From Bacteroidetes bacterium UKL13-3 (GTDB lineage: Bacteria; Bacteroidota; Bacteroidia; UKL13-3): a stretch of DNA of 64,000 bases. Shown here one piece after another: positions 34,236 through 42,674 of this stretch. The stretch is from NCBI GenBank assembly GCA_001602415.1, contig CP012155.1, positions 2,040,223-2,104,222 on the forward strand, read 5' to 3'. A program made the translations under genes and the position numbers. Under the pieces are notes generated by a model. It saw nothing but the letters and a program-made list of their open reading frames with translations, made no database searches and was not told where the DNA came from. Every line of letters begins with the position of its first letter. Within the stretch, counting starts at the first letter, position 1.

Positions 34236-35206
34236 CTCATTCGTTCCATAAGATCGAGGGCAGTATTTTTTAGTACCTCTTTCCTATCTATCTCAACCTC
34301 TACTTTTTCGAGGTGAGCAAACGCTCTTTTTAAATATTCCTCTTTAAGTTTATTGGCTTCATCTTTAACATTAAGCTTGTTGTATATGGCAAGTATTCCA
34401 TCAATTTTTTGTTGTTCGGTAACTGTAGTGTTGTGCATTAACTGTTCCATTTCCTGTCGGGTTAAGGTATCGGCCTTTTCAAAAGCATTAATGAGTAGCA
34501 ACGTTTTTTTGTTAGCTGCAATATCACCACCAATTTTCTTTCCTATTTTATCGCCCTCTCCAAATGAGTCTAATAAATCATCCTGTATTTGAAAAGCAAT
34601 ACCAATATTTTTTCCAAAATCATACATATGATTAGCATTTTCTAACGATGCGTCCGCAACCAAGGCTCCCAACTTTAATGAACCTCCTAACAAAACGGCT
34701 GTTTTGAGCGTAATCATTTGTATGTATTCATCTACCGATACATCTGATCGGCTTTCAAAATTCATATCAATTTGTTGTCCTTCACACACTTCAACAGCTG
34801 TTGTATTAAATATTCCCAACAAGTCTTTTAAACGAGATGTATCTGTTTCACACAATAATTGAGTTGCCTTAATCATCATCAAATCGCCACTCAAAATACC
34901 AACTGTTTCGTTCCATTTTTTATGAACAGTAGGCATACCTCTTCGGATGTCGGCTTTATCCATAATATCATCATGCACCAAAGTAAAGTTATGAAACACC
35001 TCAACAGCCAATGCAGCCGATACCGCTTTTTCAGTATCACCACCAAATATATCATTGGCCATTAACACCAACACCGGGCGCAATCTTTTTCCTCCAAGCG
35101 AAAGCATGTATGCCAATGGATTGTATAACTCAGGAGGATTGCCATCAAAAGAGAATGCTGCAATACGTTGTTCTATTAAAGTATAAAATTCTTTGTATGT
35201 TTTCAT
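34232..35206 (-). CDS. polyprenyl diphosphate synthase (trans-isoprenyl, IspA/IspB-like)
   Basis: This 324-residue cytosolic enzyme condenses isopentenyl diphosphate into a longer prenyl diphosphate for quinones or other lipids. It has the first aspartate-rich motif LVHDDIMDKADIRRG, the second FQIQDDLLD (variant DDLLD) and the GGKRLRPVLVL start motif. The residues before the first motif (HNFT) have no bulky stop at the -5 position, consistent with a C15 to C40 product, but the chain length cannot be fixed. I chose MKTYKEFY as start; an in-frame ATG 11 codons upstream would add residues with no match. It is convergent with the AI-2E gene. Confidence 0.92.
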   Translation of the reverse strand: MKTYKEFYTLIEQRIAAFSFDGNPPELYNPLAYMLSLGGKRLRPVLVLMANDIFGGDTEKAVSAALAVEVFHNFTLVHDDIMDKADIRRGMPTVHKKWNETVGILSGDLMMIKATQLLCETDTSRLKDLLGIFNTTAVEVCEGQQIDMNFESRSDVSVDEYIQMITLKTAVLLGGSLKLGALVADASLENANHMYDFGKNIGIAFQIQDDLLDSFGEGDKIGKKIGGDIAANKKTLLLINAFEKADTLTRQEMEQLMHNTTVTEQQKIDGILAIYNKLNVKDEANKLKEEYLKRAFAHLEKVEVEIDRKEVLKNTALDLMERMS

Positions 35207-35225
35207 TTTTAAGTTGATGGTTAAT

Positions 35226-35325
35226 AGAAAATAGTTCACTGTTCATATAAAATAGTACATTGAACACACTCTCACAAACTCATGGTTGACCTAAAATCCA
35301 TGATCTATGAACTGTGAACTAAATC
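35226..35325. repeat. paired degenerate 7-bp arrays forming an inverted repeat
   Basis: In the gap between the polyprenyl synthase start and the thyA stop the bases fall into 7-mers TAGTTCA, CTGTTCA, TATAAAA, TAGTACA, TTGAACA on the left and CATGATC, TATGAAC, TGTGAAC on the right. AGTTCACTGTTCATA (35233) and TATGAACTGTGAACT (35306) are inverted copies with one mismatch, so the sides could pair across about 60 bases. The right arm enters the thyA stop codon. Confidence 0.65.
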
Positions 35326-36113
35326 GCAACGGGGGCTTTGATGGCAGCATGTGGGTTGTAATTTTCTAACGTAAAATCTGAGTAAGTAAAATCGAATATA
35401 GACTTAACATCAGGGTTGATCTTCATGTTTGGATATTCCCGTGGCTCACGACTCAACTGCAATTCAACTTGCTCAAAATGATTGGCATAAATATGAGCAT
35501 CACCGAATGTATGCACAAAATCACCTGCCTGCAATCCGCATACCTGAGCAATCATCATTGTTAACAAAGCATACGAAGCAATATTGAATGGCACACCCAA
35601 AAACATATCGGCACTGCGCTGATACAGTTGGCAACTTAATTTTCCATCGGCTACATAAAATTGAAAAAATGCATGGCATGGCATTAAGGCCATCTTATTT
35701 AAATCAGCAACATTCCAAGCACTCACAATCATCCTACGCGAATCGGGATTCTTTTTAATGGTTTCAATCACCTCATTTAATTGGTCAATATGTTCACCAG
35801 CAGCAGCAGGCCAACTGCGCCATTGATAACCATATACCGGACCTAAATTTCCGTCTTTATCAGCCCACTCATCCCAAATACTTACCCCATTATCTTTCAA
35901 GTATTTTGTATTCGTTTCGCCTTTAATAAACCATAACAATTCATATATGATAGATTTTAAGTGAACCTTTTTAGTGGTAATTAACGGAAAGCCCTTTTGC
36001 AAATCGAACCGTAATTGAGCCCCAAAAATACTTTTGGTTCCGGTGCCTGTTCGATCGGCTTTAAAGGTGCCTGTTTCGAAAATATGTTTAAGTAGAACTT
36101 CATACTGATTCAT
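35319..36113 (-). CDS. thyA: thymidylate synthase
   Basis: ThyA methylates dUMP to dTMP with methylenetetrahydrofolate. The 264-residue protein matches the E. coli enzyme in length. It has the [11 protein letters not shown] phosphate loop, the dUMP-site [13 protein letters not shown], and the catalytic cysteine [11 protein letters not shown] at residue 146, followed by [20 protein letters not shown]. No dihydrofolate reductase gene follows it, unlike in many bacteria. It is followed by the repeat region at 35226-35325, into which its stop codon runs. Confidence 0.97.
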   Translation of the reverse strand: MNQYEVLLKHIFETGTFKADRTGTGTKSIFGAQLRFDLQKGFPLITTKKVHLKSIIYELLWFIKGETNTKYLKDNGVSIWDEWADKDGNLGPVYGYQWRSWPAAAGEHIDQLNEVIETIKKNPDSRRMIVSAWNVADLNKMALMPCHAFFQFYVADGKLSCQLYQRSADMFLGVPFNIASYALLTMMIAQVCGLQAGDFVHTFGDAHIYANHFEQVELQLSREPREYPNMKINPDVKSIFDFTYSDFTLENYNPHAAIKAPVAI

Positions 36114-36251
36114 TATTCAAAAGTCTGCAATTTGAAATGAAAGTTCTTCTGATATTTTCAACATTGTGTGTGATGGGATTACACTAAATGCGATTTTTAT
36201 CAGTTGCAAGAGTAATCTCATTAGTTATACTCGCAGACAAAACCAGCACTC

Positions 36252-38060
36252 ATGAAAATACGTTACATAACCTTATCAATAGCCTTCTTGTTGGCATTTT
36301 TTTATGCCTCGGCCCAAAACGACTCAACAGAATTGCCAGAGGTTAACATTAGCAATAACCGCATTGAATCAACTATAAATGCAAGTGGTCGAACAATTAA
36401 TGTGCTCTCCAAAAAAGAGTTGCGTGCGCTTTCCGGACAATCGCCCAATGATTGGTTAGCAACCGTTTCTGGTATTGATATTCGCCAGCGCGGACCTGTT
36501 GGTGTGCAGGCTGATATAGGAATTAGGGGTGGCTCATTTGATCAATCGTTGGTGTTGCTTAATGGTTTAAAAATGAACGACCCACAAACTGGTCACCACA
36601 TGATGAACCTGCCTATTACCAACGAAGCCATTGAACAAATTGAAGTTGTAAAAGGTACTGCATCTCGAATTTACGGAATAAATGCTTTGACCGGTTCGGT
36701 GAATTTTGTAACCAAAGTACCTGAACAAAATATTGTATACGTTAATTTGTTAGGTGGCGACTTTGGATTATATGGACTGCAAGCGGGTGTTGCCTTTCAT
36801 AACAAAAATATTGGTCAGCATATTTCTGTTTCGCGAATTGCATCCAATGGTTATAAACCCAATACCGATTTCGACATCAATAATATATTTTACCAAGCAA
36901 CCCATACAACAGCCAAAAGCAAATTAAATTTAGTAGGAGGTTACACCTCACGTAATTTTGGAGCCTCCGGTTTTTACGTTCCGAACTCCACTGAATACGA
37001 AATGACTAAAACAGCTTTTGGTGCTATACAATATGAACGTAAACTCAACAATTGGAAATTCAAATCTCAAGTATACTTGCGCTATAATGATGATGAATAC
37101 ATTTATCTCAGAGATAAGCCAGATGTATTTAGAAACCATCATTTCTCGCATGCTACGGGAGCCGAATTTCATGCTACGTACACTTCAAGTATGGGACAAA
37201 CAGGTTTTGGTATTGATTTGAGGAATGAAAAGCTTGCAAGTAATAATTTAGGAAACCGCAATAGGAATATTGGGGGTGTTTTTGCAGAACATCGTTTTAG
37301 CTTATTTCAACAACGATTGAATATTACACCAGGGTTTTATGTGAACACTTATAGCGGTAACAACATAGCCGCATTCCCAGGAATAGACGCTAATTACGCT
37401 ATTTACAAGCAGTTTCATGTATTTGCATCCATCGACAAAGGAATGCGTTTGCCAACTTATACCGATTTATACTACAAAGGCCCAAGCAATATTGGGAATG
37501 CAGACTTAAGGGCTGAAGAAGCCTTAAATACAGAATTTGGAATCAAATTCAATTCATCAACATTTAATGTAACAGCATCTGTTTTTAACCGCGAATCAAC
37601 CAACCTAATTGATTGGGCAAAGGCTAATAGTACGCAAACATGGCAACCGCTTAATTTAAATAATGCACTTTTCCGTGGGCTTGATGCTTCGGTTCATAAA
37701 TCGTTTAAGGGAATTGTTCAACAAGCATCCATCCAATACACTTTTATTGATGCTCAGTTTAATCAACCCGAAAACTATACCAGCAGATATACCTTAACCA
37801 ACATCAAACATCAGGTTATCGGAACTTTCCGTTTTAATTGGTACAAATCCCTTTATCAAACAGTAACCTTACGCCACATTAACAGGGTAACCATGACTGA
37901 TTACACACTTATTGATTCAAAATTATACTATGAATTTAAGCATGTTAGTTTGTATACCGATGTAAGTAATATATTGAACACATATTATATGGAAGCTGGA
38001 TATGTTACAATGCCCGGAAGATGGGCGAAAGTTGGTATTGATATTCGACTGAAATATTAA
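36252..38060 (+). CDS. TonB-dependent outer-membrane receptor
   Basis: The 602-residue protein has a signal peptide ending YASAQ, a plug domain with LPEVNISNNRIES (TonB-box region), SGIDIRQRGPVGVQADIGIR and GGSFDQSLVLLNGLKMNDPQ, IEQIEVVKGTASRIYG, and a 22-strand barrel with GMRLPTYTDLYY and YTDVSNILNTYYMEAGYVTM near the end. It should import a substrate across the outer membrane using TonB energy. It lacks the N-terminal carboxypeptidase-like domain of SusC. It resembles the BtuB/cobalamin type in size, but no riboswitch is seen in the 190-base upstream region, so I do not assign a substrate. Confidence 0.92.
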   Translation: MKIRYITLSIAFLLAFFYASAQNDSTELPEVNISNNRIESTINASGRTINVLSKKELRALSGQSPNDWLATVSGIDIRQRGPVGVQADIGIRGGSFDQSLVLLNGLKMNDPQTGHHMMNLPITNEAIEQIEVVKGTASRIYGINALTGSVNFVTKVPEQNIVYVNLLGGDFGLYGLQAGVAFHNKNIGQHISVSRIASNGYKPNTDFDINNIFYQATHTTAKSKLNLVGGYTSRNFGASGFYVPNSTEYEMTKTAFGAIQYERKLNNWKFKSQVYLRYNDDEYIYLRDKPDVFRNHHFSHATGAEFHATYTSSMGQTGFGIDLRNEKLASNNLGNRNRNIGGVFAEHRFSLFQQRLNITPGFYVNTYSGNNIAAFPGIDANYAIYKQFHVFASIDKGMRLPTYTDLYYKGPSNIGNADLRAEEALNTEFGIKFNSSTFNVTASVFNRESTNLIDWAKANSTQTWQPLNLNNALFRGLDASVHKSFKGIVQQASIQYTFIDAQFNQPENYTSRYTLTNIKHQVIGTFRFNWYKSLYQTVTLRHINRVTMTDYTLIDSKLYYEFKHVSLYTDVSNILNTYYMEAGYVTMPGRWAKVGIDIRLKY

Positions 38061-38137
38061 ACGAAAGTAGATTGCAGTCGCTAAAATCAATTCTATTGTT
38101 ATTTTTGTTCGTAATTAGAAAATTATAAATAACACTC

Positions 38138-39289
38138 GTGGATAAAGTAAGTTATATAAAATCTATTTCAACTAAAAATTTCAAATCAATCAAGGACTCC
38201 ACTGTTGAATTAAGTCCAGGGATAAATATTCTTATAGGTAAAAATGCCTCAGGTAAGAGTATATTTTTTGAATCTATCCAAGAAATTTCACGAGTGAATA
38301 AAGTAGCGTCAAGAATTGGCTATAGATTTTCCTCTTCAGAAATTACCTACATAACGGAAGGCAAAAATATCATAACACTGTCTGCAAGTAGAAATTCTGT
38401 TCGTGAACTCAAGCAAGACAAATCAGATGAGAATGACGGTGATCTGCTTAATTTAAATATAAAGATAAACAACAAATCAGTTCCTTTAGAAAAAAAATCA
38501 AACCTAAGATCAATAAGGCGAACAATATATGCTGATTACAAAATTGACATCTCCCTCCCCAAGTATGTTCAATTTAATCTCCCAACCGATCTAACTTTTG
38601 TTTCAACACCAGGAAATTTACAATTCACAAAGGATGATGAAAGTGATTCATACTTCAATTTCGAATTAATCAATGGCCGACTTGCAACGGATATGATTCA
38701 CAACCTAGAGTTGGAAATAGAAAGTAATACAAGAAAACACACAAAATCTTCTGTTTCCAAACTACTAGTTTTTGATAAGAGAATAAAGAATCAACTAAAA
38801 AAATATAGTCCTATTGCAGATATTAGATTTTCGCCTAATATCAATCTATATAAAGCCCCTAAACATTTAAAGATAGAAAACCTATATATTGAGTTTAAAG
38901 TGGATAATTCCTGGATGCCATGGAGCTACCTATCAGATGGTACAAAGCGACTATTCTATCTTATTTATGAATTAGTCAACTCTAATTCCTCCTGTATACT
39001 AATAGAGGAACCAGAGTTAGGAATTCATCCTCACCAATATCATAAAATACTTGATTTTCTTAAAGAGGAGTCTGAAAACAAACAAATTATTATAAGCACT
39101 CATTCTCCGCAAACGTTGAACATTATACCCAATGACGAGTTGAATAGAATTATTATATCTAAATATGATAGCAAAACTGGGTCTACATATCGCCATTTAA
39201 CTAAGGCAGAAATTGCAAAGGCCAATAAATACACCAAAGAAGTAGGCTTTTTAAGTGATTACTGGTTACACTCTGATTTAGAAAAATGA
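38138..39289 (+). CDS. AAA/ABC-type ATPase (OLD/RecF-like), putative defence sensor
   Basis: This 383-residue protein is an SMC/RecF-like ATPase of the AAA_15/AAA_21 type. It has TKNFKSIKDSTVELSPGINI, Walker A LIGKNASGKS (34-41), a signature-like YLSDGTKRLFYLIYEL, Walker B CILIEEPELGIHPHQ (near 288-298) and an H-loop IIISTHSPQTLNII (near 318). The middle (about 60-240) is a long insertion with no known fold. Unlike OLD nucleases it has no TOPRIM domain in the same chain; the downstream gene supplies one. The ATGA junction (39286-39289) couples them. It starts at GTG 38138. Two-gene ATPase plus TOPRIM-like pairs are typical of anti-phage systems. Function is inferred. Confidence 0.82.
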   Translation: MDKVSYIKSISTKNFKSIKDSTVELSPGINILIGKNASGKSIFFESIQEISRVNKVASRIGYRFSSSEITYITEGKNIITLSASRNSVRELKQDKSDENDGDLLNLNIKINNKSVPLEKKSNLRSIRRTIYADYKIDISLPKYVQFNLPTDLTFVSTPGNLQFTKDDESDSYFNFELINGRLATDMIHNLELEIESNTRKHTKSSVSKLLVFDKRIKNQLKKYSPIADIRFSPNINLYKAPKHLKIENLYIEFKVDNSWMPWSYLSDGTKRLFYLIYELVNSNSSCILIEEPELGIHPHQYHKILDFLKEESENKQIIISTHSPQTLNIIPNDELNRIIISKYDSKTGSTYRHLTKAEIAKANKYTKEVGFLSDYWLHSDLEK

Positions 39290-39846
39290 AAAGAATTGGT
39301 TTAGTCGGAGAAAGTCCAAACGACACGCTTTCCATCAAAAATCTATTGAGCCGAAACTATAAACAATATCAGTTTATTCAATTGGGAAGAAATATTCGGG
39401 GAAACCAACTCGATTCTCCACCATTTTTTCGAATAATACTTACCGAAGGGGAATATAACAAGGTAGACACAGTAATAGCAATAAGGGATCTAGATTCTTT
39501 AGAATCCAACGAGCCACAACTTAAAGCAAAAAATGAATGGGCCAGAAAAGTCAGAGCCAAGTTTATCAAACTTAATAATTTCTTCTTGTTGAATATAACA
39601 GAGCTTGAATCACTTATTTTAGCTGATATTGAAACGTTTAACAATATCTACAAAACCAAAATTAAGTATACTAAAAATCCAGAGTTTAAATCCGACCCCA
39701 AAAAGGTATTAAGAGATAAAACAAGAGGTAATGCCAGAGAATACAATGAAAACGATGCACCTGATATTTTTAAGAAAATAGATCTTAATAAAATTAAAAA
39801 ATGTAAATCATTTAAGAAGTTTTTAACCGAATTTGAAAGTAAATAG
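39286..39846 (+). CDS. TOPRIM-like (DUF4276/DUF4435-type) partner protein, putative effector
   Basis: This 186-residue protein begins RIGLVGESPNDTLSIKNLL, with a glutamate (E9) where TOPRIM domains carry their first acidic residue, and has VIAIRDLDS (D68, D70), the DxD pair of the second TOPRIM motif. LNITELESLILAD (E106, E108, D114) and the C-terminal KSFKKFLTEF resemble the DUF4276 group that accompanies AAA ATPases. A TOPRIM domain could act as a metal-dependent nuclease, but I cannot show that all catalytic residues are present. It overlaps the ATPase by four bases and ends 26 bases before the PDH E2 gene. The family call is moderate. Confidence 0.7.
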   Translation: MKRIGLVGESPNDTLSIKNLLSRNYKQYQFIQLGRNIRGNQLDSPPFFRIILTEGEYNKVDTVIAIRDLDSLESNEPQLKAKNEWARKVRAKFIKLNNFFLLNITELESLILADIETFNNIYKTKIKYTKNPEFKSDPKKVLRDKTRGNAREYNENDAPDIFKKIDLNKIKKCKSFKKFLTEFESK

Positions 39847-39872
39847 TACTTTCGCAACAGAATAATAAAATT

Positions 39873-41102
39873 ATGGCAGAAGTTATACGCATGCCCAAAA
39901 TGAGCGATACAATGACCGAAGGTGTTATTGTTGCTTGGCATAAAAAAGTTGGAGATGATGTAAAATCGGGTGATATATTGGCCGAAGTAGAAACCGATAA
40001 AGCTACGATGGAACTTGAAAACTATGTAAAAGGAACACTTTTGCATATTGGTATTGAAGCCGGTCAATCTGTTCCGGTTGATGCGGTGATTGCTATTGTA
40101 GGTGCAAAAGGTGAAGATGTGAGTGCATTATTAAATGCTGCTCCTACAACTTCAACTCTCGCTGCTTCATCAGCTCCCGTTGCAGAAACTACATCTACAC
40201 CAGAAATTTCAACTTCAAAACCTCAAACCTCAAATGCTACAGATTCTCGCTTAAAGGCATCGCCATTGGCGAAGAAAATTGCCGAAGAAAAAGGTGTTGA
40301 CTTGAGTAAAATACCTGGATCGGGAGATAACGGACGCATTGTTAAAAAAGATGTAGAAAGCTATACTCCTGCAACCTCATCAAGTAAGACTTCTGTTTCG
40401 CTTCCTGCAATTGTAGGTTCCGAAAGTTATGATGATGTAACCGTAACTCAAATGCGCAAAGCTATTGCCCGCAGATTGAGTGAAAGCAAAAATGGAGCAC
40501 CACATTTTTACCTTACCATGAGCATAAACATGAATAAAGTAATTGAAGCTCGTAAAGTGATGAATGAGATTAGTCCGGTAAAAATTTCGGTAAACGATAT
40601 TATTATCAAAGCTGTGGCTGCTTCATTAAGAGCAAATCCAAAAGCCAACTCATCTTGGTTGGGTGATAAAATAAGAATGAATCACCATATTCATATTGGG
40701 GTAGCTGTTGCTATTGAAGATGGACTGATTGTGCCTGTAGTGAAATTTGCCGATAACAAAACCATTTCGCACATCAGCGCAGAGGTTAAAGAGTTAGCTG
40801 ATAAAGCCAAAAATAAAAAATTACAACCAACCGAATTTGAAGGAAGTACGTTCACTATTTCAAACCTAGGAATGTTTGGTATCGATCAGTTCACGGCCAT
40901 CATTAATCCACCAGAATCGTGCATTTTAGCTGTTGGTGCCGCCAAAGAAACAGTGGTTGTAGAGAACGGACAAATGAAAGTTGCTAATGTGATGAAGGTA
41001 ACTTTATCATGCGATCACCGTTCCGTAGATGGAGCAGTGGGTTCTGCTTTCTTGCAAACATTAAAAGACATGTTGGAAAATCCGGTAAGATTACTGGTTT
41101 AA
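39873..41102 (+). CDS. dihydrolipoamide acetyltransferase E2 of the pyruvate dehydrogenase complex
   Basis: This 409-residue E2 enzyme transfers the acetyl group from lipoyl-lysine to CoA. Domains in order: one lipoyl domain with the modified lysine in VETDKATMEL (K43), a Ser/Ala/Pro/Thr linker, a peripheral subunit-binding domain (KASPLAKKIAEEKGVDLSKI, about 130-160), and the catalytic core with DHRSVDGAVG (His382). E. coli E2 has three lipoyl domains; one is normal in Bacteroidota. Family motifs fit PDH better than the 2-oxoglutarate enzyme, but the E1 genes are not adjacent, so the acyl substrate is inferred. It lies 26 bases after the putative defence pair and ends in a strong terminator. 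Confidence 0.92.
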   Translation: MAEVIRMPKMSDTMTEGVIVAWHKKVGDDVKSGDILAEVETDKATMELENYVKGTLLHIGIEAGQSVPVDAVIAIVGAKGEDVSALLNAAPTTSTLAASSAPVAETTSTPEISTSKPQTSNATDSRLKASPLAKKIAEEKGVDLSKIPGSGDNGRIVKKDVESYTPATSSSKTSVSLPAIVGSESYDDVTVTQMRKAIARRLSESKNGAPHFYLTMSINMNKVIEARKVMNEISPVKISVNDIIIKAVAASLRANPKANSSWLGDKIRMNHHIHIGVAVAIEDGLIVPVVKFADNKTISHISAEVKELADKAKNKKLQPTEFEGSTFTISNLGMFGIDQFTAIINPPESCILAVGAAKETVVVENGQMKVANVMKVTLSCDHRSVDGAVGSAFLQTLKDMLENPVRLLV

Positions 41103-41122
41103 AATGCTCTTAACTTCTAAAG

Positions 41123-41159
41123 AAAATCCTGCATCAATGGTTTTGGTGCAGGATTTTTT
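41123..41159 (+). terminator. intrinsic terminator of the E2 gene
   Basis: AAAATCCTGCATCA and TGGTGCAGGATTTT pair almost completely (one G-T), followed by Ts. It begins 20 bases after the stop and lies between two convergent genes. Confidence 0.9.
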
Positions 41160-41178
41160 GTTCATGTCTATATAATCA

Positions 41179-41877
41179 TTACTTCTTTGGTCCTTTAGGT
41201 TGTAATGGTCTAATTTCTAAATTCACGGTATGAAAATTATCCGGCATCTCAATGGCTTGCACAATACTTAATGCCACATCTTCTGGCATAAGCATATAAT
41301 CGTGTGGTTGAATACCCGGACTGTTTCTAAAAAAATCCGTTTTCACCGAACCCGGATATACACAAGTAACTTTAATCCTAAAATCTCGCACCTCTCTAAA
41401 TAACGACTCACTTAAACCTTTTACAGCCCACTTAGTAGCGCAATACGCAGCCACTTGAGGCATTCCCTCCAAAGCCGCGGTTGAAGCAATATTGATAACA
41501 TGTCCGTATTGTGCCGCTTTCATTTTTGGCAATGCTTCCTTGCAGCAATAAAGCGTTCCATTAATATTGGTCTCAACCATCTCCTGCATATTGGCAACGG
41601 GCATTTCTTCTAATAATCCAAAATAACCCAAACCTGCATTGTTTAGTAAAATATGGAGGGTATTGTTTGTATGGATATAGATGGTTTCAAACGCTTGTTT
41701 TACACTCTCGTAGTTTCTCACATCACAGCTAATAAAAGTGTAGTTAGCATGTTCAATTGTATTGTTCCTGCCCAATCCAAATACCGTTGCTCCTTTATTT
41801 AATAAGGCCAGCGTTGTGTGGTATCCAATGCCTTTGCTTACACCCGTTACTACTGCTATTTTATTGTTGATTTTCAT
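41179..41877 (-). CDS. short-chain dehydrogenase/reductase (SDR)
   Basis: This 232-residue enzyme has the coenzyme loop VVTGVSKGIGYHT, LLNNAGLGYFG and the active-site residues of NIASTAALEGMPQVAAYCAT-KWA (Ser, Tyr and Lys). EDVALSIVQAIEMPDNFHTV near the end is common in one Bacteroidota SDR group, some members of which are called 3-ketoacyl-ACP reductase-like. Substrate is unknown. A broken toxin fragment and the IS3 remnant begin a few bases upstream of its start, so its original promoter may have been replaced. Confidence 0.88.
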   Translation of the reverse strand: MKINNKIAVVTGVSKGIGYHTTLALLNKGATVFGLGRNNTIEHANYTFISCDVRNYESVKQAFETIYIHTNNTLHILLNNAGLGYFGLLEEMPVANMQEMVETNINGTLYCCKEALPKMKAAQYGHVINIASTAALEGMPQVAAYCATKWAVKGLSESLFREVRDFRIKVTCVYPGSVKTDFFRNSPGIQPHDYMLMPEDVALSIVQAIEMPDNFHTVNLEIRPLQPKGPKK

Positions 41878-41882
41878 TTGAT

Positions 41883-41942
41883 TTACTTCAGTGATTTTAT
41901 GAGCTGATCATAGTCGGCATGAGACCCTATCCAAAACCTGGT
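41883..41942 (-). pseudogene. C-terminal remnant of a RelE/ParE-type toxin
   Basis: On the minus strand the bases encode RFWIGSHADYDQLIKSLK and a TAA stop at 41883-41885. RFWIGSHxxYD is the conserved last strand of RelE/ParE-like toxins (mRNA-cleaving or gyrase-inhibiting type). Upstream of it the frame runs into the end of the insertion sequence and a stop, so only about 19 codons survive. Neither the rest of the toxin nor an antitoxin is found beyond the IS. The family call rests on a short motif. Confidence 0.6.
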
Positions 41943-42007
41943 TTAGCCCCCTAAAATATTGGACTTAAATTTCAATAAAGTTAAGTAAAAATTAAATTAG
42001 GAGCAAA

Positions 42008-42319
42008 ATGACAAAACAAAAAAGAAAATTTACGCCTGAAGAACGTATGAGCATCATTCAGGAATACGAGAGAGAGGGAGTAGTCCCTACCGCCAGAAAG
42101 TACAATCTTTCACCTGGCTTAATCTACAAATGGAAAGAGCGTTTAGCTAGTAAAGGCATTAACGGTTTAAAGGATTCTTACAAAAGAGTAGATCCTGATG
42201 TTCGAAGATTAGAGGAAGAAAATGAACGACTAAAACGCATCATTACCAAACAAGCTTTAGAACTTGAAGTGAAGGGAGAGCTTTTAAAAAAAACACCTAT
42301 CCAATCCAAGAAAGGGTAA
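42008..42319 (+). CDS. IS3-family transposase OrfA (helix-turn-helix protein)
   Basis: The 103-residue OrfA has the helix-turn-helix region FTPEERMSIIQEYEREGVVP and TARKYNLSPGLIYKWKERLA, then a leucine-zipper coiled coil (DVRRLEEENERLKRIITKQA, about 60-80). This is the DNA-binding, multimerising half of IS3-family transposases. It appears intact. By itself it may bind the element ends but cannot catalyse transposition. The end of its frame contains a slippery run that would shift ribosomes into OrfB. Confidence 0.92.
   Translation: MTKQKRKFTPEERMSIIQEYEREGVVPTARKYNLSPGLIYKWKERLASKGINGLKDSYKRVDPDVRRLEEENERLKRIITKQALELEVKGELLKKTPIQSKKG
42283..42293 (+). other. programmed -1 frameshift site of the IS3 element
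   Basis: T-TTA-AAA in the OrfA frame is a classic X-XXY-YYZ slippery heptamer, extended by further As. The OrfB frame is open from here on (KNTYPIQERVKLMKQYQS), before its own ATG at 42325, and lies in the -1 frame relative to OrfA. This is the usual way IS3 elements make the OrfAB fusion. Confidence 0.75.
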
Positions 42320-42324
42320 AGCTC

Positions 42325-42639
42325 ATGAAACAGTATCAGTCTAGAACCAGCACAACAGATTTGTGCCAGTGGCTCAACTTAGCTAAGAGTAGCTATTACT
42401 ATAAGCCCAAAGAAGGTAAAAAGGGTATTAAACCAAGTACTATTACCTATACCAAAGCAGGTACTTGGGTAAGTAATGAAAAGGTGGTACAAGACATTAC
42501 CGCTATTCTGAGTGAACCTTTTTGCGCTTATGGTTATGAGTATGTATCACATTACCTTAAGGATGAATATCAATATATTATCAATAAGAAAAAGGTTTAT
42601 CGCTTGATGGAAGAGAATAACCTATTGATGGGTGCATAA
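42325..42639 (+). pseudogene. truncated IS3-family transposase OrfB
   Basis: Only about 104 residues of a protein of usually 270 to 300 remain. They cover the HTH_21 region (DLCQWLNLAKSSYYY, then YGYEYVSHYLKDEYQYIINK and KKVYRLMEENNLLM). The frame ends with GA and a stop exactly where the rve integrase (DDE) domain should start. The protein cannot transpose. It is followed at once by a hairpin and non-IS sequence, so the rest was deleted. Confidence 0.88.
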
Positions 42640-42670
42640 AAAAGGAATGACGAATCCGTCATTCCTTTTT
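42638..42670 (+). terminator. hairpin with T run after the truncated OrfB
   Basis: GGAATGACG-AATC-CGTCATTCC is a perfect nine-pair stem with six As before and five Ts after, so it should work as an intrinsic terminator in either direction. It is 5 bases after the stop and may terminate murF-alr transcription from the other side. Confidence 0.85.
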
Positions 42671-42674
42671 CTTC

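Larger units (their letters stand above)
41943..42672 (+). mobile_element. truncated IS3-family insertion sequence
   Basis: The element has a left end beginning near TTAGCCCCCTAAAATATTGG, an intact orfA, a frameshift site and the first third of orfB. The DDE catalytic part and the right end are lost. It sits at the break in a toxin gene. The left end was guessed from the point where toxin similarity stops; no matching right repeat remains to confirm it. Confidence 0.75.

Noticed and set aside
36114-36251. Cobalamin or other riboswitch before the TonB receptor
   Set aside because: No conserved riboswitch core or stem set could be found in the 138 bases, so no substrate is inferred for the receptor.
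38138-39846. Gabija or complete PARIS system
   Set aside because: There is no UvrD-like helicase for Gabija. The partner protein is smaller than AriB and its match is only moderate, so I keep it as a generic ATPase/TOPRIM pair.
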